The notes under the pieces were generated by a model. The model made no database searches. It was given only the letters and a program-made list of their open reading frames with translations, and was not told the origin of the DNA. DNA of 39,510 bases from Candidatus Hydrogenedentota bacterium (lineage in GTDB: Bacteria > Hydrogenedentota > Hydrogenedentia > Hydrogenedentales > SLHB01), in contig DAOLNV010000011.1 in assembly GCA_035416745.1 (NCBI GenBank), forward strand, positions 23,241 to 62,750. Reading direction: 5' to 3'. Numbering within the stretch: position 1 is the stretch's first letter; the number at the start of each line of letters is the position of its first letter. Of this stretch, positions 17,018 to 25,368 are shown one piece after another. Position numbers and translations under genes: made by a program.

Positions 17018-18829
17018 TCAGACGAGTTCTTCCAGTTCGCCCACGAGCGTCTTGAACCGGTCCATGGCCGTCGCGACGGGTTGGGGTCTGGTGAGGTCCA
17101 CCCCGGCGTCACGCAGCAAATCCAGCGGGAATTTTGAGCCGCCGGCCTTGAGGAAGTTGAGATAGCGGTCGCGCGCTTTCGGCCCGCCCTCGATGACGCG
17201 CCTGGCCAACGTGATGGCCGCCGAGATCCCCGTCGCGTACTTGTACACGTAGAACGAGTGATAGAAGTGGGGGATGCGCAGCCCTTCGAGCGACAGCGAT
17301 TCATCGAGCGCGAAATCGGGGCCAAAATACAGTTCGAGCAGTTTGCGGTACTCGCTCCGGATGCGCTCGAGGGTGAGCGGTTCCCCGGCTTCCGTTATGG
17401 CGTGGGCGATCTTCTCGAATTCGGCAAACATGGTCTGGCGAATGAGCGTTCCGCGAATCTCGTCGATCTCGCGGCTGATGAGATAGGCCCGCGTCTTCTT
17501 GTCCGTGGCCTTCTGCAACAGCAGCGCGTTTACCAATTGCTCGTTGAACGTCGAGGCCACCTCCGCCACGAAGATCGCGTATTCGTAGTATTGAAACGGC
17601 TGCGTACGCGCGCTGAGATAGGTATGCATCGAGTGGCCCGCTTCATGGGCCAGGGTGAAGACGCTGTCGATGACGTCTTCCTGGTAGTTCATGAGGATGT
17701 ACGGCGGGCCGGTATACCCCCCCGCCGAAAATGCGCCGCTTCGTTTGCCGCGATTCTCGTAGCGGTCGACCCAGCGTCCGGCGCGCAGGCCTTTCTCGAG
17801 CGCCTGGCAATAAGCGGCGCCCAGCGGTTCGAGGGATTCCATCACCATGCCTACCGCCTCGGCGAAAGTCTTCTTCCATGCACCGTTCCGCACCAGAGGC
17901 ACGTAGTTATCGTAGAAACGAAGGTCCTTCACGCGAAGAGCCTTACGGCGGAGTTCGAGGTAGCGGTAGACCGTCGCCAGATTGTCGTGGACCGCCTCGA
18001 TAAGGCTGTCGTAGACGGACGCCGGGACGTTATCGGCAAACAACGCCTGTTCGAGGCATGACCCGAAATTCCGGGCGCGGGCGTTGTAGACATCCTGCAG
18101 CACCGACGAGCTCAACGCCGCCGCAAGGGTATTGGCATGGTCCGCGTACTCTTTGTAGAACTGTTGGTACGCCTGCTTGCGGACTGCGCGTTTGGGCGAC
18201 TCGAGCAAGGTGCGGAACGAGCTCTGGGTCAGCTCGACATTGACCCCCTTCTCGTCGGTCACAAACCCGAATTTGAGGTCGGCGTCGTTGAGTTGCCCGA
18301 AGATGCGCCCCGCGCTGCCGGCCACCTCGCCCTGCATGGCGAGAAGGCGTTCTTCGGCGAGCGACAGAATGTGCGGGCGGTAACGAAGCAGTTTTCTCAG
18401 CTGAAACCGGTAGGGTTCGAGAACGGGCGACTGCTCGAACCGCCGCATTCTGGCTTTTGGGATGGCCTGGATCTCTGGAGCAATGAAACTCGCGGCCTCG
18501 TTCGCCACTGTGGCCACGTGCACGTAACGCGCGACCATGGCCTGATGCGTGCTGTTGGCGACGTCCTCCGCCGACTTGAGAAACGCGTACGAGCCTATGC
18601 GCTCGGCCAGTTTCTCGAACTCGACCTCGAAGTCAAAGCATGCGCGAATCGTCTTGGCGGACCGCTTCAGTTTTCCCCGGAACTTCGCGAATCCGCCAAC
18701 CATGCGCTTGAGCTTCTTGAACGCCCGGGCCCACGCCGCGTCGCTGGGATACAGAGGCGTCAGGTCCCACGTGTCTTCCTGTTTGACCGCGTGGCGCGGC
18801 GGAATCGATTTCGTTTTCGTCTTGGCCAT
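17018..18829 (-). CDS. pepF: Oligoendopeptidase F (M3B metallopeptidase)
   Basis: A 603-residue cytosolic zinc peptidase that degrades short peptides. The zinc motif is HEAGH (residues 395-399, within LAHEAGHSMHTYLSA). The third ligand is expected in EVASTFNEQ about 25 residues later. The N-terminal helical region contains TWDLTPLYPSDAAW, typical of PepF, and the C-terminus keeps FYVYKYATGISAAITLA. The length fits the family (about 600). The ATG at 18829 follows AAGGGAA and lies 30 bases after a predicted transcription start; a longer frame back to 18907 would run through the promoter and is rejected. The gene converges with the purF-like gene with only five bases between the stops. Confidence 0.95.
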   Translation of the reverse strand: MAKTKTKSIPPRHAVKQEDTWDLTPLYPSDAAWARAFKKLKRMVGGFAKFRGKLKRSAKTIRACFDFEVEFEKLAERIGSYAFLKSAEDVANSTHQAMVARYVHVATVANEAASFIAPEIQAIPKARMRRFEQSPVLEPYRFQLRKLLRYRPHILSLAEERLLAMQGEVAGSAGRIFGQLNDADLKFGFVTDEKGVNVELTQSSFRTLLESPKRAVRKQAYQQFYKEYADHANTLAAALSSSVLQDVYNARARNFGSCLEQALFADNVPASVYDSLIEAVHDNLATVYRYLELRRKALRVKDLRFYDNYVPLVRNGAWKKTFAEAVGMVMESLEPLGAAYCQALEKGLRAGRWVDRYENRGKRSGAFSAGGYTGPPYILMNYQEDVIDSVFTLAHEAGHSMHTYLSARTQPFQYYEYAIFVAEVASTFNEQLVNALLLQKATDKKTRAYLISREIDEIRGTLIRQTMFAEFEKIAHAITEAGEPLTLERIRSEYRKLLELYFGPDFALDESLSLEGLRIPHFYHSFYVYKYATGISAAITLARRVIEGGPKARDRYLNFLKAGGSKFPLDLLRDAGVDLTRPQPVATAMDRFKTLVGELEELV

Positions 18830-18866
18830 GGCAGTTCCCTTGGTTTCCGGTGACGCAGTTCGGCGC

Positions 18867-18896
18867 AGTATACCCAACAGATAAAGCGTCTCCCAA
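18867..18896 (-). promoter_or_regulatory. Promoter of pepF
   Basis: On the minus strand TTGGGA (18896-18891) and TATACT (18872-18867) are 18 bases apart. The predicted transcription start is near 18860, leaving a leader of about 30 bases. Confidence 0.55.
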
Positions 18897-18923
18897 GTCC
18901 GGCGCAAGCGCTGATCCGCGGGT

Positions 18924-18952
18924 TTGACTTAGTGGGATGGCATACCTATACT
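18924..18952 (+). promoter_or_regulatory. Near-consensus sigma70 promoter upstream of rny
   Basis: TTGACT (18924-18929) and TATACT (18947-18952) have an ideal 17-base spacer, each matching five of six consensus positions. This is the best promoter in the window. The predicted start is near 18959, about 308 bases before the rny start codon. Confidence 0.7.
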
Positions 18953-18958
18953 TAATCT

Positions 18959-19137
18959 GTTAGTATGGCGTAGCGTTTTGACCCAAGCTATCCGGCTGGA
19001 AGCAGGGCGGTAGAGTATATTGGTTGCATTTTGCCCACGTTACGAGACGAATCGGCTCAAGACGGCTGTAAGAGAGGGAAGGCCGTGCCGAGGAGTTGTG
19101 ACGGTTCTGAGATATGTCGAGTGGGCTTCTCTTTTTT
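18959..19137 (+). ncRNA. Candidate small RNA or long rny leader
   Basis: The stretch between the strong promoter start (about 18959) and a six-T run at 19132-19137 has no coding frame that looks real and would give a transcript of about 180 bases. Several local pairings can be drawn: GCCCAC (19033-19038) with GTGGGC (19121-19126), ACGGC (19062-19066) with GCCGT (19082-19086), and CTCAAGAC (19056-19063) with GTTCTGAG. They are partly exclusive. In some bacteria 6S RNA lies directly upstream of rny, as I recall, so a 6S-like RNA is one possibility. Alternatively this is simply the rny leader. I recognise no RNA family with certainty. Confidence 0.3.
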
Positions 19138-19266
19138 CAGGAGTGAACATTTCCAAGGTTAAGTACTGCAACCTTCTGGAGTTGTGTTAGCGCAACCCCG
19201 GATGACTCCTTACGCCTTGCGCCTCCCGCCGGAATGAACAGTCCCTGAGGGGGCGGAGGTTCACGC
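19138..19266 (+). promoter_or_regulatory. Structured rny 5' region with hairpin over the ribosome binding site
   Basis: Three consecutive hairpins can be drawn: AAGGTT/AACCTT (19155-19160, 19170-19175); GTTGTG-TTAG-CGCAAC (about 19180-19195); and CCTCC plus GCC (19222-19226, 19228-19230) with GGC plus GGAGG (19252-19259, one bulged C). The last includes the GGAGG ribosome binding site (19255-19259), seven bases before the rny ATG, so it could block translation until opened. Confidence 0.4.
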
Positions 19267-20829
19267 ATGGATCCACTTTCTGTCGCACTGTGGATCGTAG
19301 CGGGCATCCTTATCGGGATCATTCTCAATGCTATCGGCAGCCGTATCATGCGGCGCCGCTACATGAGCAAGGCGCGGCGAGAAGCCGCCCAGGCTATTTC
19401 CGATGCCGAACGGGAAGCCGCGACGATTCTCAAAGAAGCACAAACCGAACTGAAGGAACAACGCATCGAACTGCGGGCCGAAGTCGAACGTGAGGCCCGC
19501 GAACAGCGCCGCGAACTCGTTGCTCTCGAAAAACGTATCCTCGCCAAGGAGGAGAGCGTCGACAAGCGCGTCGAACTCCTCGAAACCAAAGCCAACGAGG
19601 TCAGCGCCAAAGAACGCGACCTGACCAAACGCGAACAGGCCCTCGAGAACCGCCAGGAGGAAATCGACCGGATCATCCAGGAGCAGCGGGCCAAACTCGA
19701 GAGCGTGTCGGGCATGAGCGCCGAACAGGCGCGCCGGGAGCTGTTTACGCAGCTCGAGAACGAGGTCCGGCGGGACACTGCTCTGCGTCTGAAACGGATC
19801 GAAGATGAATTGGTCGAGAATTCCGAGAAACGGGCTCAGTGGGTCATCAGCCAGGCGATCCAGCGGTGCGCGGCCGACCATGTGGCCGAGAGCACGGTGT
19901 CGGTGGTAGACCTGCCGAACGATGAGATGAAAGGCCGCATCATCGGGCGTGAGGGGCGCAACATTCGCGCCCTCGAAAGCGTCACGGGGATCAATATTAT
20001 CATTGACGATACCCCCGAGGCGGTCATATTGTCGGGCTTCGATCCCATCCGGCGCGAGGTGGCACGGATTACCCTTGAGCGCCTGATCCAGGACGGACGC
20101 ATCCACCCCGCGCGCATCGAGGAGGTGGTCGCGAAGGTTCAGGAAGAAATGAACCAGACGATCAAGGAATTGGGCGAGGCGGCGTGCCTCGAGACGGGCG
20201 TCCACGGATTGCATCCCGAAATCGTGAAGCTTCTGGGGCGGCTGAATTACCGGACTTCGTACGGGCAGAATGTGTTGCGCCACGCGCAGGAGGTCTGCCA
20301 CCTGGCGGGGATGATGGCCGCGGAACTGGGTTTGAATGTGCAAGAGGCCAAGCGTGCGGCGTTGATTCACGACATCGGCAAGGCGGTGACGCATGAGGTC
20401 GAAGGGTCGCATGCGGCTATCGGCGCGGATTTTGCCCGGCGCTACGGCGAAAGCCCGAACATCGTCAATGCGATCGGCGCGCACCATAACGAGCAGGAAA
20501 AGCAGTCCGTGATGGCGGTGCTGGTCCAGGCGGCCGACGCCCTGTCGGCGGCGCGTCCCGGCGCCCGCCGCGAGACCATTGAATCGTACGTGAAACGGCT
20601 CGAGCAATTGGAGGCCCTGGCCAACGGGTTCGAGGGCGTCGAGAAATCGTACGCTCTCCAGGCGGGCCGCGAGGTTCGGCTGGCCGTCATTCCCGAGAAG
20701 GTGGACGACGCCCAGGCGGCTCAACTTGCGCGCGACGTAGCCCGAAAGGTCGAACAGGAGATGACGTATCCGGGGCAGATCCGGGTCACGGTCATTCGCG
20801 AGACTCGTGCGAGCGAAACGGCCAATTAG
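19267..20829 (+). CDS. rny: Ribonuclease Y
   Basis: A 520-residue membrane-anchored endoribonuclease that starts mRNA decay. The N-terminal membrane helix (about 5-25, VALWIVAGILIGIILNAI) is followed by a long charged coiled coil (about 30-200). The KH RNA-binding domain starts near 216 (MKGRIIGREGRNIRALE). The HD phosphodiesterase domain has the metal motif H368-D369 in LIHDIGKAV, followed by IGAHHNEQEK. The length matches the family (about 515-525). GGAGG lies seven bases before the ATG but can be sequestered in a hairpin. A ymdB-like gene follows by 30 bases, a pairing known from many bacteria. A strong promoter sits about 310 bases upstream. Confidence 0.97.
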   Translation: MDPLSVALWIVAGILIGIILNAIGSRIMRRRYMSKARREAAQAISDAEREAATILKEAQTELKEQRIELRAEVEREAREQRRELVALEKRILAKEESVDKRVELLETKANEVSAKERDLTKREQALENRQEEIDRIIQEQRAKLESVSGMSAEQARRELFTQLENEVRRDTALRLKRIEDELVENSEKRAQWVISQAIQRCAADHVAESTVSVVDLPNDEMKGRIIGREGRNIRALESVTGINIIIDDTPEAVILSGFDPIRREVARITLERLIQDGRIHPARIEEVVAKVQEEMNQTIKELGEAACLETGVHGLHPEIVKLLGRLNYRTSYGQNVLRHAQEVCHLAGMMAAELGLNVQEAKRAALIHDIGKAVTHEVEGSHAAIGADFARRYGESPNIVNAIGAHHNEQEKQSVMAVLVQAADALSAARPGARRETIESYVKRLEQLEALANGFEGVEKSYALQAGREVRLAVIPEKVDDAQAAQLARDVARKVEQEMTYPGQIRVTVIRETRASETAN

Positions 20830-20859
20830 CAGGGAAGCAACCACGAGCGCATCGCGATC

Positions 20860-21651
20860 ATGAACATACTGTTCATCGGGGACATCGTGGGGCGGCCGGG
20901 CAGGCGGAGCGTGGCCCGCTGGCTGCCGCGTCTGCGCGACGAGTTCGCGGTTGACTTGGTGATCGCGAACGGCGAAAATGCGGCCGGGGGGCTCGGCATC
21001 ACGCCGGCCTTGGTGCGCGAGCTCCTGGAAGGGGGAGTCCAGGTGATTACGTTGGGAAACCACACCTGGCGCAAGCGGGAATTTGTCAAGGCGATTGGTT
21101 CGTTTGACGCCGTCGTGCGGCCGGCGAACTACCCGGAGGGAGTCCCGGGCAAAGGGTTCGTGGCGTACCGCCTCGACGATGGCCGGACGGTAGGCGTTGT
21201 GAACCTGCTCGGGCGGGTGTACATGGAACCGGTGTTGTGCCCTTTTGCGGTAGGGTCTCGTGTAGTCGAGGAGCTTCGGCAGGCAACGCCGGTAGTTATC
21301 GTCGACATGCACGCCGAGGCGACCTCGGAGAAGGTGGCGATGGGATGGCATCTCGACGGCAAATGCACCGCGGTTATCGGAACCCATACCCATGTGCAAA
21401 CGGCTGACGAGCGGGTGCTTCCAGGGGGGACGGCCTACATCACCGATGTGGGCATGACGGGCCCCCTGGACTCGGTCATCGGCGTCGAGCGCGACCTGAT
21501 CCTGCGGCGTTTCTTGACAGGGATGCCCGTGGAATTCGAGGTGGCCGCCGGGCGGCCTGCGCTGGCCGCCGTGGTTGTGGATGCGGACGACGAGACGGGG
21601 AAAGCGCGCTCGATAAGGCGGCTGTTGCGCGAAGACCCGGACAATGAGTAA
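20860..21651 (+). CDS. ymdB: YmdB-like metallophosphoesterase (TIGR00282 family)
   Basis: A 263-residue binuclear-metal phosphodiesterase; Bacillus YmdB hydrolyses cyclic nucleotides and affects biofilm fate. The metal-binding motifs are all present: MNILFIGDIVGRPGR (D8), NGENAAGGLG, TLGNHTW, VDMHAEATSEK and GTHTHVQTADE. The C-terminal MTGPLDSVIGV is also typical. It starts 30 bases after rny and is likely co-transcribed with it. smc begins 33 bases further on, so rny-ymdB-smc may form one operon. It is cytosolic, with no signal peptide. Confidence 0.93.
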   Translation: MNILFIGDIVGRPGRRSVARWLPRLRDEFAVDLVIANGENAAGGLGITPALVRELLEGGVQVITLGNHTWRKREFVKAIGSFDAVVRPANYPEGVPGKGFVAYRLDDGRTVGVVNLLGRVYMEPVLCPFAVGSRVVEELRQATPVVIVDMHAEATSEKVAMGWHLDGKCTAVIGTHTHVQTADERVLPGGTAYITDVGMTGPLDSVIGVERDLILRRFLTGMPVEFEVAAGRPALAAVVVDADDETGKARSIRRLLREDPDNE

Positions 21652-21684
21652 TGTGAACCAGAAGCACACGGATTCCCGTTTATC

Positions 21685-24600
21685 ATGTATTTCAAGCAGT
21701 TAGAATTATCCGGATTCAAGTCGTTTGCTGACCATACCGTGGTTCGGTTCGAGCCGGGGGTTACCGTAATCGTCGGACCCAACGGGTGCGGAAAGAGCAA
21801 TATCCTCGACGCGATGAAGTGGTGTCTGGGCGAGCAGCGGGCAAAGGAATTGCGCGGCTCGCTCATGCAGGACGTGATATTCAACGGCAGCGAGAACCGT
21901 AATCCGACGGGGATGGCGGAGGTTACGCTCCTTTTTGACAATTCCGATTCGAACCTGCCGGTCGATTTTGCCGAGGTGGCCGTTACCCGCCGCCTATACC
22001 GCTCCGGGGAAAGCGAATACCTCCTCAACAGCGCGCCCTGCCGCTTGAAGGATATCCAGGAACTGTTCATGGATACCGGCATCGGGACGAGCGCCTACTC
22101 GATGGTCGGTCAGGGCAAGATGGACTTGATCCTGAGTTCGAAGCCCGAAGACCGGCGGTTCTTGTTCGAGGAAGCGGCGGGGATTATCAAGTATAAGAAC
22201 CGGAAGCGGGCGGCCCTTCGCAAACTCGAGTCCGCGGAAAACAACCTGTTGCGGCTCAGCGACATTATCGCCGAGGTACAGCGCCAGATGCGTTCCCTGA
22301 AACGCCAGGTGAACGCGGCCATACGGTACCGCGAGCTGACGGCCATGCTCCGCGACATCGAGATCCGGGCGGCCTGGCTGAAGTACAGGACGTTGACTTC
22401 GGAAATCGACGAGTTGAAGAAACGGTTCGCGGAGGCGACCGACGAATACGAAGCCGCCTCGACGAAAACCTCGGAACTTGAGGCGCGTTTCGAAGAACTG
22501 GGCCTGGCCAAACTCGAACAGGACCGCGTGTTGCTGGCGCGCCGCGAGGGAGTCCACCAGATCGACTCTGAAATGGAGAAGCTCGAGCGCGAGATCGCGC
22601 TTACCCGCCAGCAGATGGCGTTTTCGGAAGAACAGGAGAAGCGCGCCGAGACGGAGAGCGCTGATTTTGAGCAGCGCGCCGAGGCAATCGCGGACCATAT
22701 CGAACGTACGCGCGCCGCGCGCGAGAACGCACAGGGCGAATTGGACGCCTGTTCGGCGGCCATCGAGGCCAAGGCCCAGGAGCACGGCGCGCTGACCGGC
22801 AAGGTGGCGGAAGCCGACGTGCAACTCGAGGCCAAGCGAGCGCTGGCTGTCGAAAAAATGAATACACGCGCGAAGGCGGCGACGGAACTCGAGACCCTGG
22901 CCGTCACTATCTTCAACATCGAGTCCCAACTGGAATCCATTTACGAGAACCAGAAGCGTATCGGGCAACGGCGCGAGGAATTGCTCGAAGCGCTCGGGCA
23001 ACAGCGCGGCCAGGAGGCGGAGAAACAGGCGCGTCTCACCGAGTCCGAGGCCGGCCGGACGCGTACCCAGCGCGCTCAGGCCGACAAAACCCAGGCACTG
23101 CGGTCCCTCGACCAGGAGTGGCAGTCGCTTCGTGAAAAGAAGAGCAGCCTCGCTGCGCGCCTGACGTCTCTGCGCGAATTGCGGGACAATTACGAGGGGT
23201 TTGCCGCGGGCGTGCGGGCGGTCATGCGGGCGAAAGCCGATGGCCAGGGCGGGATGCAGGACATCATCGGCCCCGTCGGCGATCTGCTGTCCACGGGCAA
23301 GGAGTACGAGCGCGCGATCGAGGCGGCCCTAGGCGGCAATATCAACAACGTGGTGACGGAACATGCGGGGGCGGCCAAGGGAGCGATAGAGTTTCTGAAA
23401 GAGAACCAAGCCGGGCGCGTCACATTTCTGCCCCTGGACATTCTGCGTTCCCCCATTCGCGAGGCGCTGTCGCTTACGGGCCGTCAGGGCGTGGTCGGAG
23501 ATGCCATATCGTTTGTCCAGTTCGACGGCCACATCCGTCCGGCCGTCGAGTACCTTTTGCGGGATACCGTCGTTGTTGAAACGCTTGATGACGCGATTCG
23601 AATTGCCCGCGAGGAACAGTCTTACCCGAGACTGGTTACCCTCGACGGGGAAGTCGTGCAGTCTTCGGGCGCGGTGACCGGCGGCCGCACGCGTCATGAC
23701 CGCGGCGGGTTGCTCGGACGCAGCGCGGAAATCGCCGAGCTGGAAAAGCAGCTGATCGAGCTCGAGGGCCAGCTCTCCGAAATGGCCGATAGTGGGCAGG
23801 CTCTGGGGGCTGAAATACAGGAATTGACCAGCCAAATCCACGCGTTTGAAGCAGCAGAAAGCGCGATTCGGCGCGAACTGGGCGACATCGGGGTGGCCAT
23901 CGCCCGGCAAAGCGCCGAGCTGGACGGCCTGGTCCAGAGCGCGCAAGAACTTGATGCGCAGCGCGACGAGCTTTGCACGCGCCGCGACGGCCTTGAGGAC
24001 CAGCGCAGACAAGCCTCCGCGCGCGCCGATACGATGGCCAGCGACGACGAAGCGATTCAACACGAGATCGCCGAAGCCCAGGAAAGCGCGTCCCGGGCGC
24101 GGCAGGCTCTGTCGGTGTGTGCGAGCCAGCTTGCCGACCTGCGCGTGCGCCAGGCAGGCATTGCTCAGCGCATCCAGGAAATCGACCGCGATGTCGAGCG
24201 CGAACAGGCGCGGCGCGAGGAGGCGTTGGACGAGGCCCGCCGCCGCCGCGAAACCATTGTGAGCCAGCAAGAGACGCGAAAACGGCTGGAAGGGGACATC
24301 CGTCTGCACCTGGAACGGTCCAGCGCGTTGTCGGAGAGCAAGGAACAGGCCCGCAAGAAGGTCATCGATGCGGAAAATCAGCGGCAAACGCTGCTGGATG
24401 AAAGCGAGACCCTCGAGAAGGAGTTGCGGGAACTGCGCGAAACAGCCCGCGGCGCCCAGTCGCGGGTTCACGAGACCGAACTCGCCCTGCGCCAGCGTGA
24501 AGACCGTGTTGGCTTCTTTCAGGAACGCATTCTCGATGAGTACAACATAGCGCTGGCATCGTTGCGTGAAGACGAGGTGGGAACAGACGAGTATTCCCTC

Positions 24601-25272
24601 GAAGAACGCGACAAGCTCGTGAACGACGTGCGGGGCCGGCTGCAACGCATGGGCGAAGTCAATCTTATGGCCATTGAGGAATACGAAGCCCTCGAGAAAC
24701 GCGAGAGCTTCCTGACGACCCAATACAACGACCTGCAGAGCGCCCGCGAGACCCTTCTGGGAGTCATAGCCCGCAGCGACAAGAAGATCCTCTCTATGTT
24801 CATGGAGACCTTCACTCTTGTCGGCGACCATTTCCGCAACTATTTTCGCACGATGTTCAGCGGCGGACAGGCCCGCATATACCTGCTTGACGAAGACGAC
24901 CCGCTCGAGAGCGGCATCGAGATCGAGGCGCGGCCGCCCGGGAAGAAACTTCAGAGCATTTCCCTGTTGTCGGGCGGCGAGCAGGCCATGACCGCGCTTG
25001 CGCTTCTCTTCAGCATCTTCCGTGCAAAGCCGAGCCCCTTCTGCGTGCTCGACGAAGTCGATGCGCCGCTGGACGACGCCAACATCGGGCGTTTCCTGAG
25101 CATGCTCGACGAATTCACGAAGGAAAGCCAGTTCGTCGTCATCTCCCATAACAAACAGACCATGGCCCGCGGCGACGCCCTTTACGGCGTGACGATGCAG
25201 GAGCGGGGCGTGTCGCAGCTCGTGTCCGTGCGGTTCAAAGACGGTAAGGAACCGGCCGATTCAGCCGCCTGA
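21685..25272 (+). CDS. smc: Chromosome segregation ATPase SMC
   Basis: A 1195-residue condensin subunit that compacts and separates chromosomes with ScpA and ScpB. The N-terminal head has MYFKQLELSGFKSFAD and Walker A GPNGCGKS (31-38). Two long coiled-coil arms (about 170-500 and 670-1000) flank the hinge (about 525-660: DIIGPVGDLL, AALGGNINNVV). The C-terminal head has the signature LLSGGEQAM (about 1095-1103) and Walker B FCVLDEVDAPLDD (about 1118-1130). The size is typical. It probably shares the rny-ymdB transcript. No scpA or scpB is in the window. No strong ribosome binding site precedes the ATG, but the family N-terminus fixes the start. Confidence 0.97.
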   Translation: MYFKQLELSGFKSFADHTVVRFEPGVTVIVGPNGCGKSNILDAMKWCLGEQRAKELRGSLMQDVIFNGSENRNPTGMAEVTLLFDNSDSNLPVDFAEVAVTRRLYRSGESEYLLNSAPCRLKDIQELFMDTGIGTSAYSMVGQGKMDLILSSKPEDRRFLFEEAAGIIKYKNRKRAALRKLESAENNLLRLSDIIAEVQRQMRSLKRQVNAAIRYRELTAMLRDIEIRAAWLKYRTLTSEIDELKKRFAEATDEYEAASTKTSELEARFEELGLAKLEQDRVLLARREGVHQIDSEMEKLEREIALTRQQMAFSEEQEKRAETESADFEQRAEAIADHIERTRAARENAQGELDACSAAIEAKAQEHGALTGKVAEADVQLEAKRALAVEKMNTRAKAATELETLAVTIFNIESQLESIYENQKRIGQRREELLEALGQQRGQEAEKQARLTESEAGRTRTQRAQADKTQALRSLDQEWQSLREKKSSLAARLTSLRELRDNYEGFAAGVRAVMRAKADGQGGMQDIIGPVGDLLSTGKEYERAIEAALGGNINNVVTEHAGAAKGAIEFLKENQAGRVTFLPLDILRSPIREALSLTGRQGVVGDAISFVQFDGHIRPAVEYLLRDTVVVETLDDAIRIAREEQSYPRLVTLDGEVVQSSGAVTGGRTRHDRGGLLGRSAEIAELEKQLIELEGQLSEMADSGQALGAEIQELTSQIHAFEAAESAIRRELGDIGVAIARQSAELDGLVQSAQELDAQRDELCTRRDGLEDQRRQASARADTMASDDEAIQHEIAEAQESASRARQALSVCASQLADLRVRQAGIAQRIQEIDRDVEREQARREEALDEARRRRETIVSQQETRKRLEGDIRLHLERSSALSESKEQARKKVIDAENQRQTLLDESETLEKELRELRETARGAQSRVHETELALRQREDRVGFFQERILDEYNIALASLREDEVGTDEYSLEERDKLVNDVRGRLQRMGEVNLMAIEEYEALEKRESFLTTQYNDLQSARETLLGVIARSDKKILSMFMETFTLVGDHFRNYFRTMFSGGQARIYLLDEDDPLESGIEIEARPPGKKLQSISLLSGGEQAMTALALLFSIFRAKPSPFCVLDEVDAPLDDANIGRFLSMLDEFTKESQFVVISHNKQTMARGDALYGVTMQERGVSQLVSVRFKDGKEPADSAA

Positions 25273-25306
25273 GACCGGCACGGGCCCTGTCTTCTCCCTG
25301 TCCTCC

Positions 25307-25335
25307 TTGTCGCGGTTCTTATAAACGGGTAACAT
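25307..25335 (+). promoter_or_regulatory. Promoter of the VCBS-repeat gene
   Basis: TTGTCG (25307-25312) and TAACAT (25330-25335) have a 17-base spacer. The predicted start is near 25342, with the AGGAGG ribosome binding site in the short leader. Confidence 0.5.
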
Positions 25336-25368
25336 GTCACTTCACCCTTGACCAGGAGGAAATCGATC

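Noticed and set aside
18991..19005. SRP (4.5S) RNA call based on TCCGGCTGGAAGCAG
   Set aside because: The 3' half matches the SRP apical motif, but the tetraloop is not GNRA, the opposite strand of the internal loop is absent, and the flanking stem does not extend. I kept only the general RNA candidate.
19261..21669. An 802-codon open frame antisense to rny and ymdB
   Set aside because: It spans two well-recognised genes and the gap between them, has no domain or ribosome binding site, and follows from the codon bias of the plus-strand genes.
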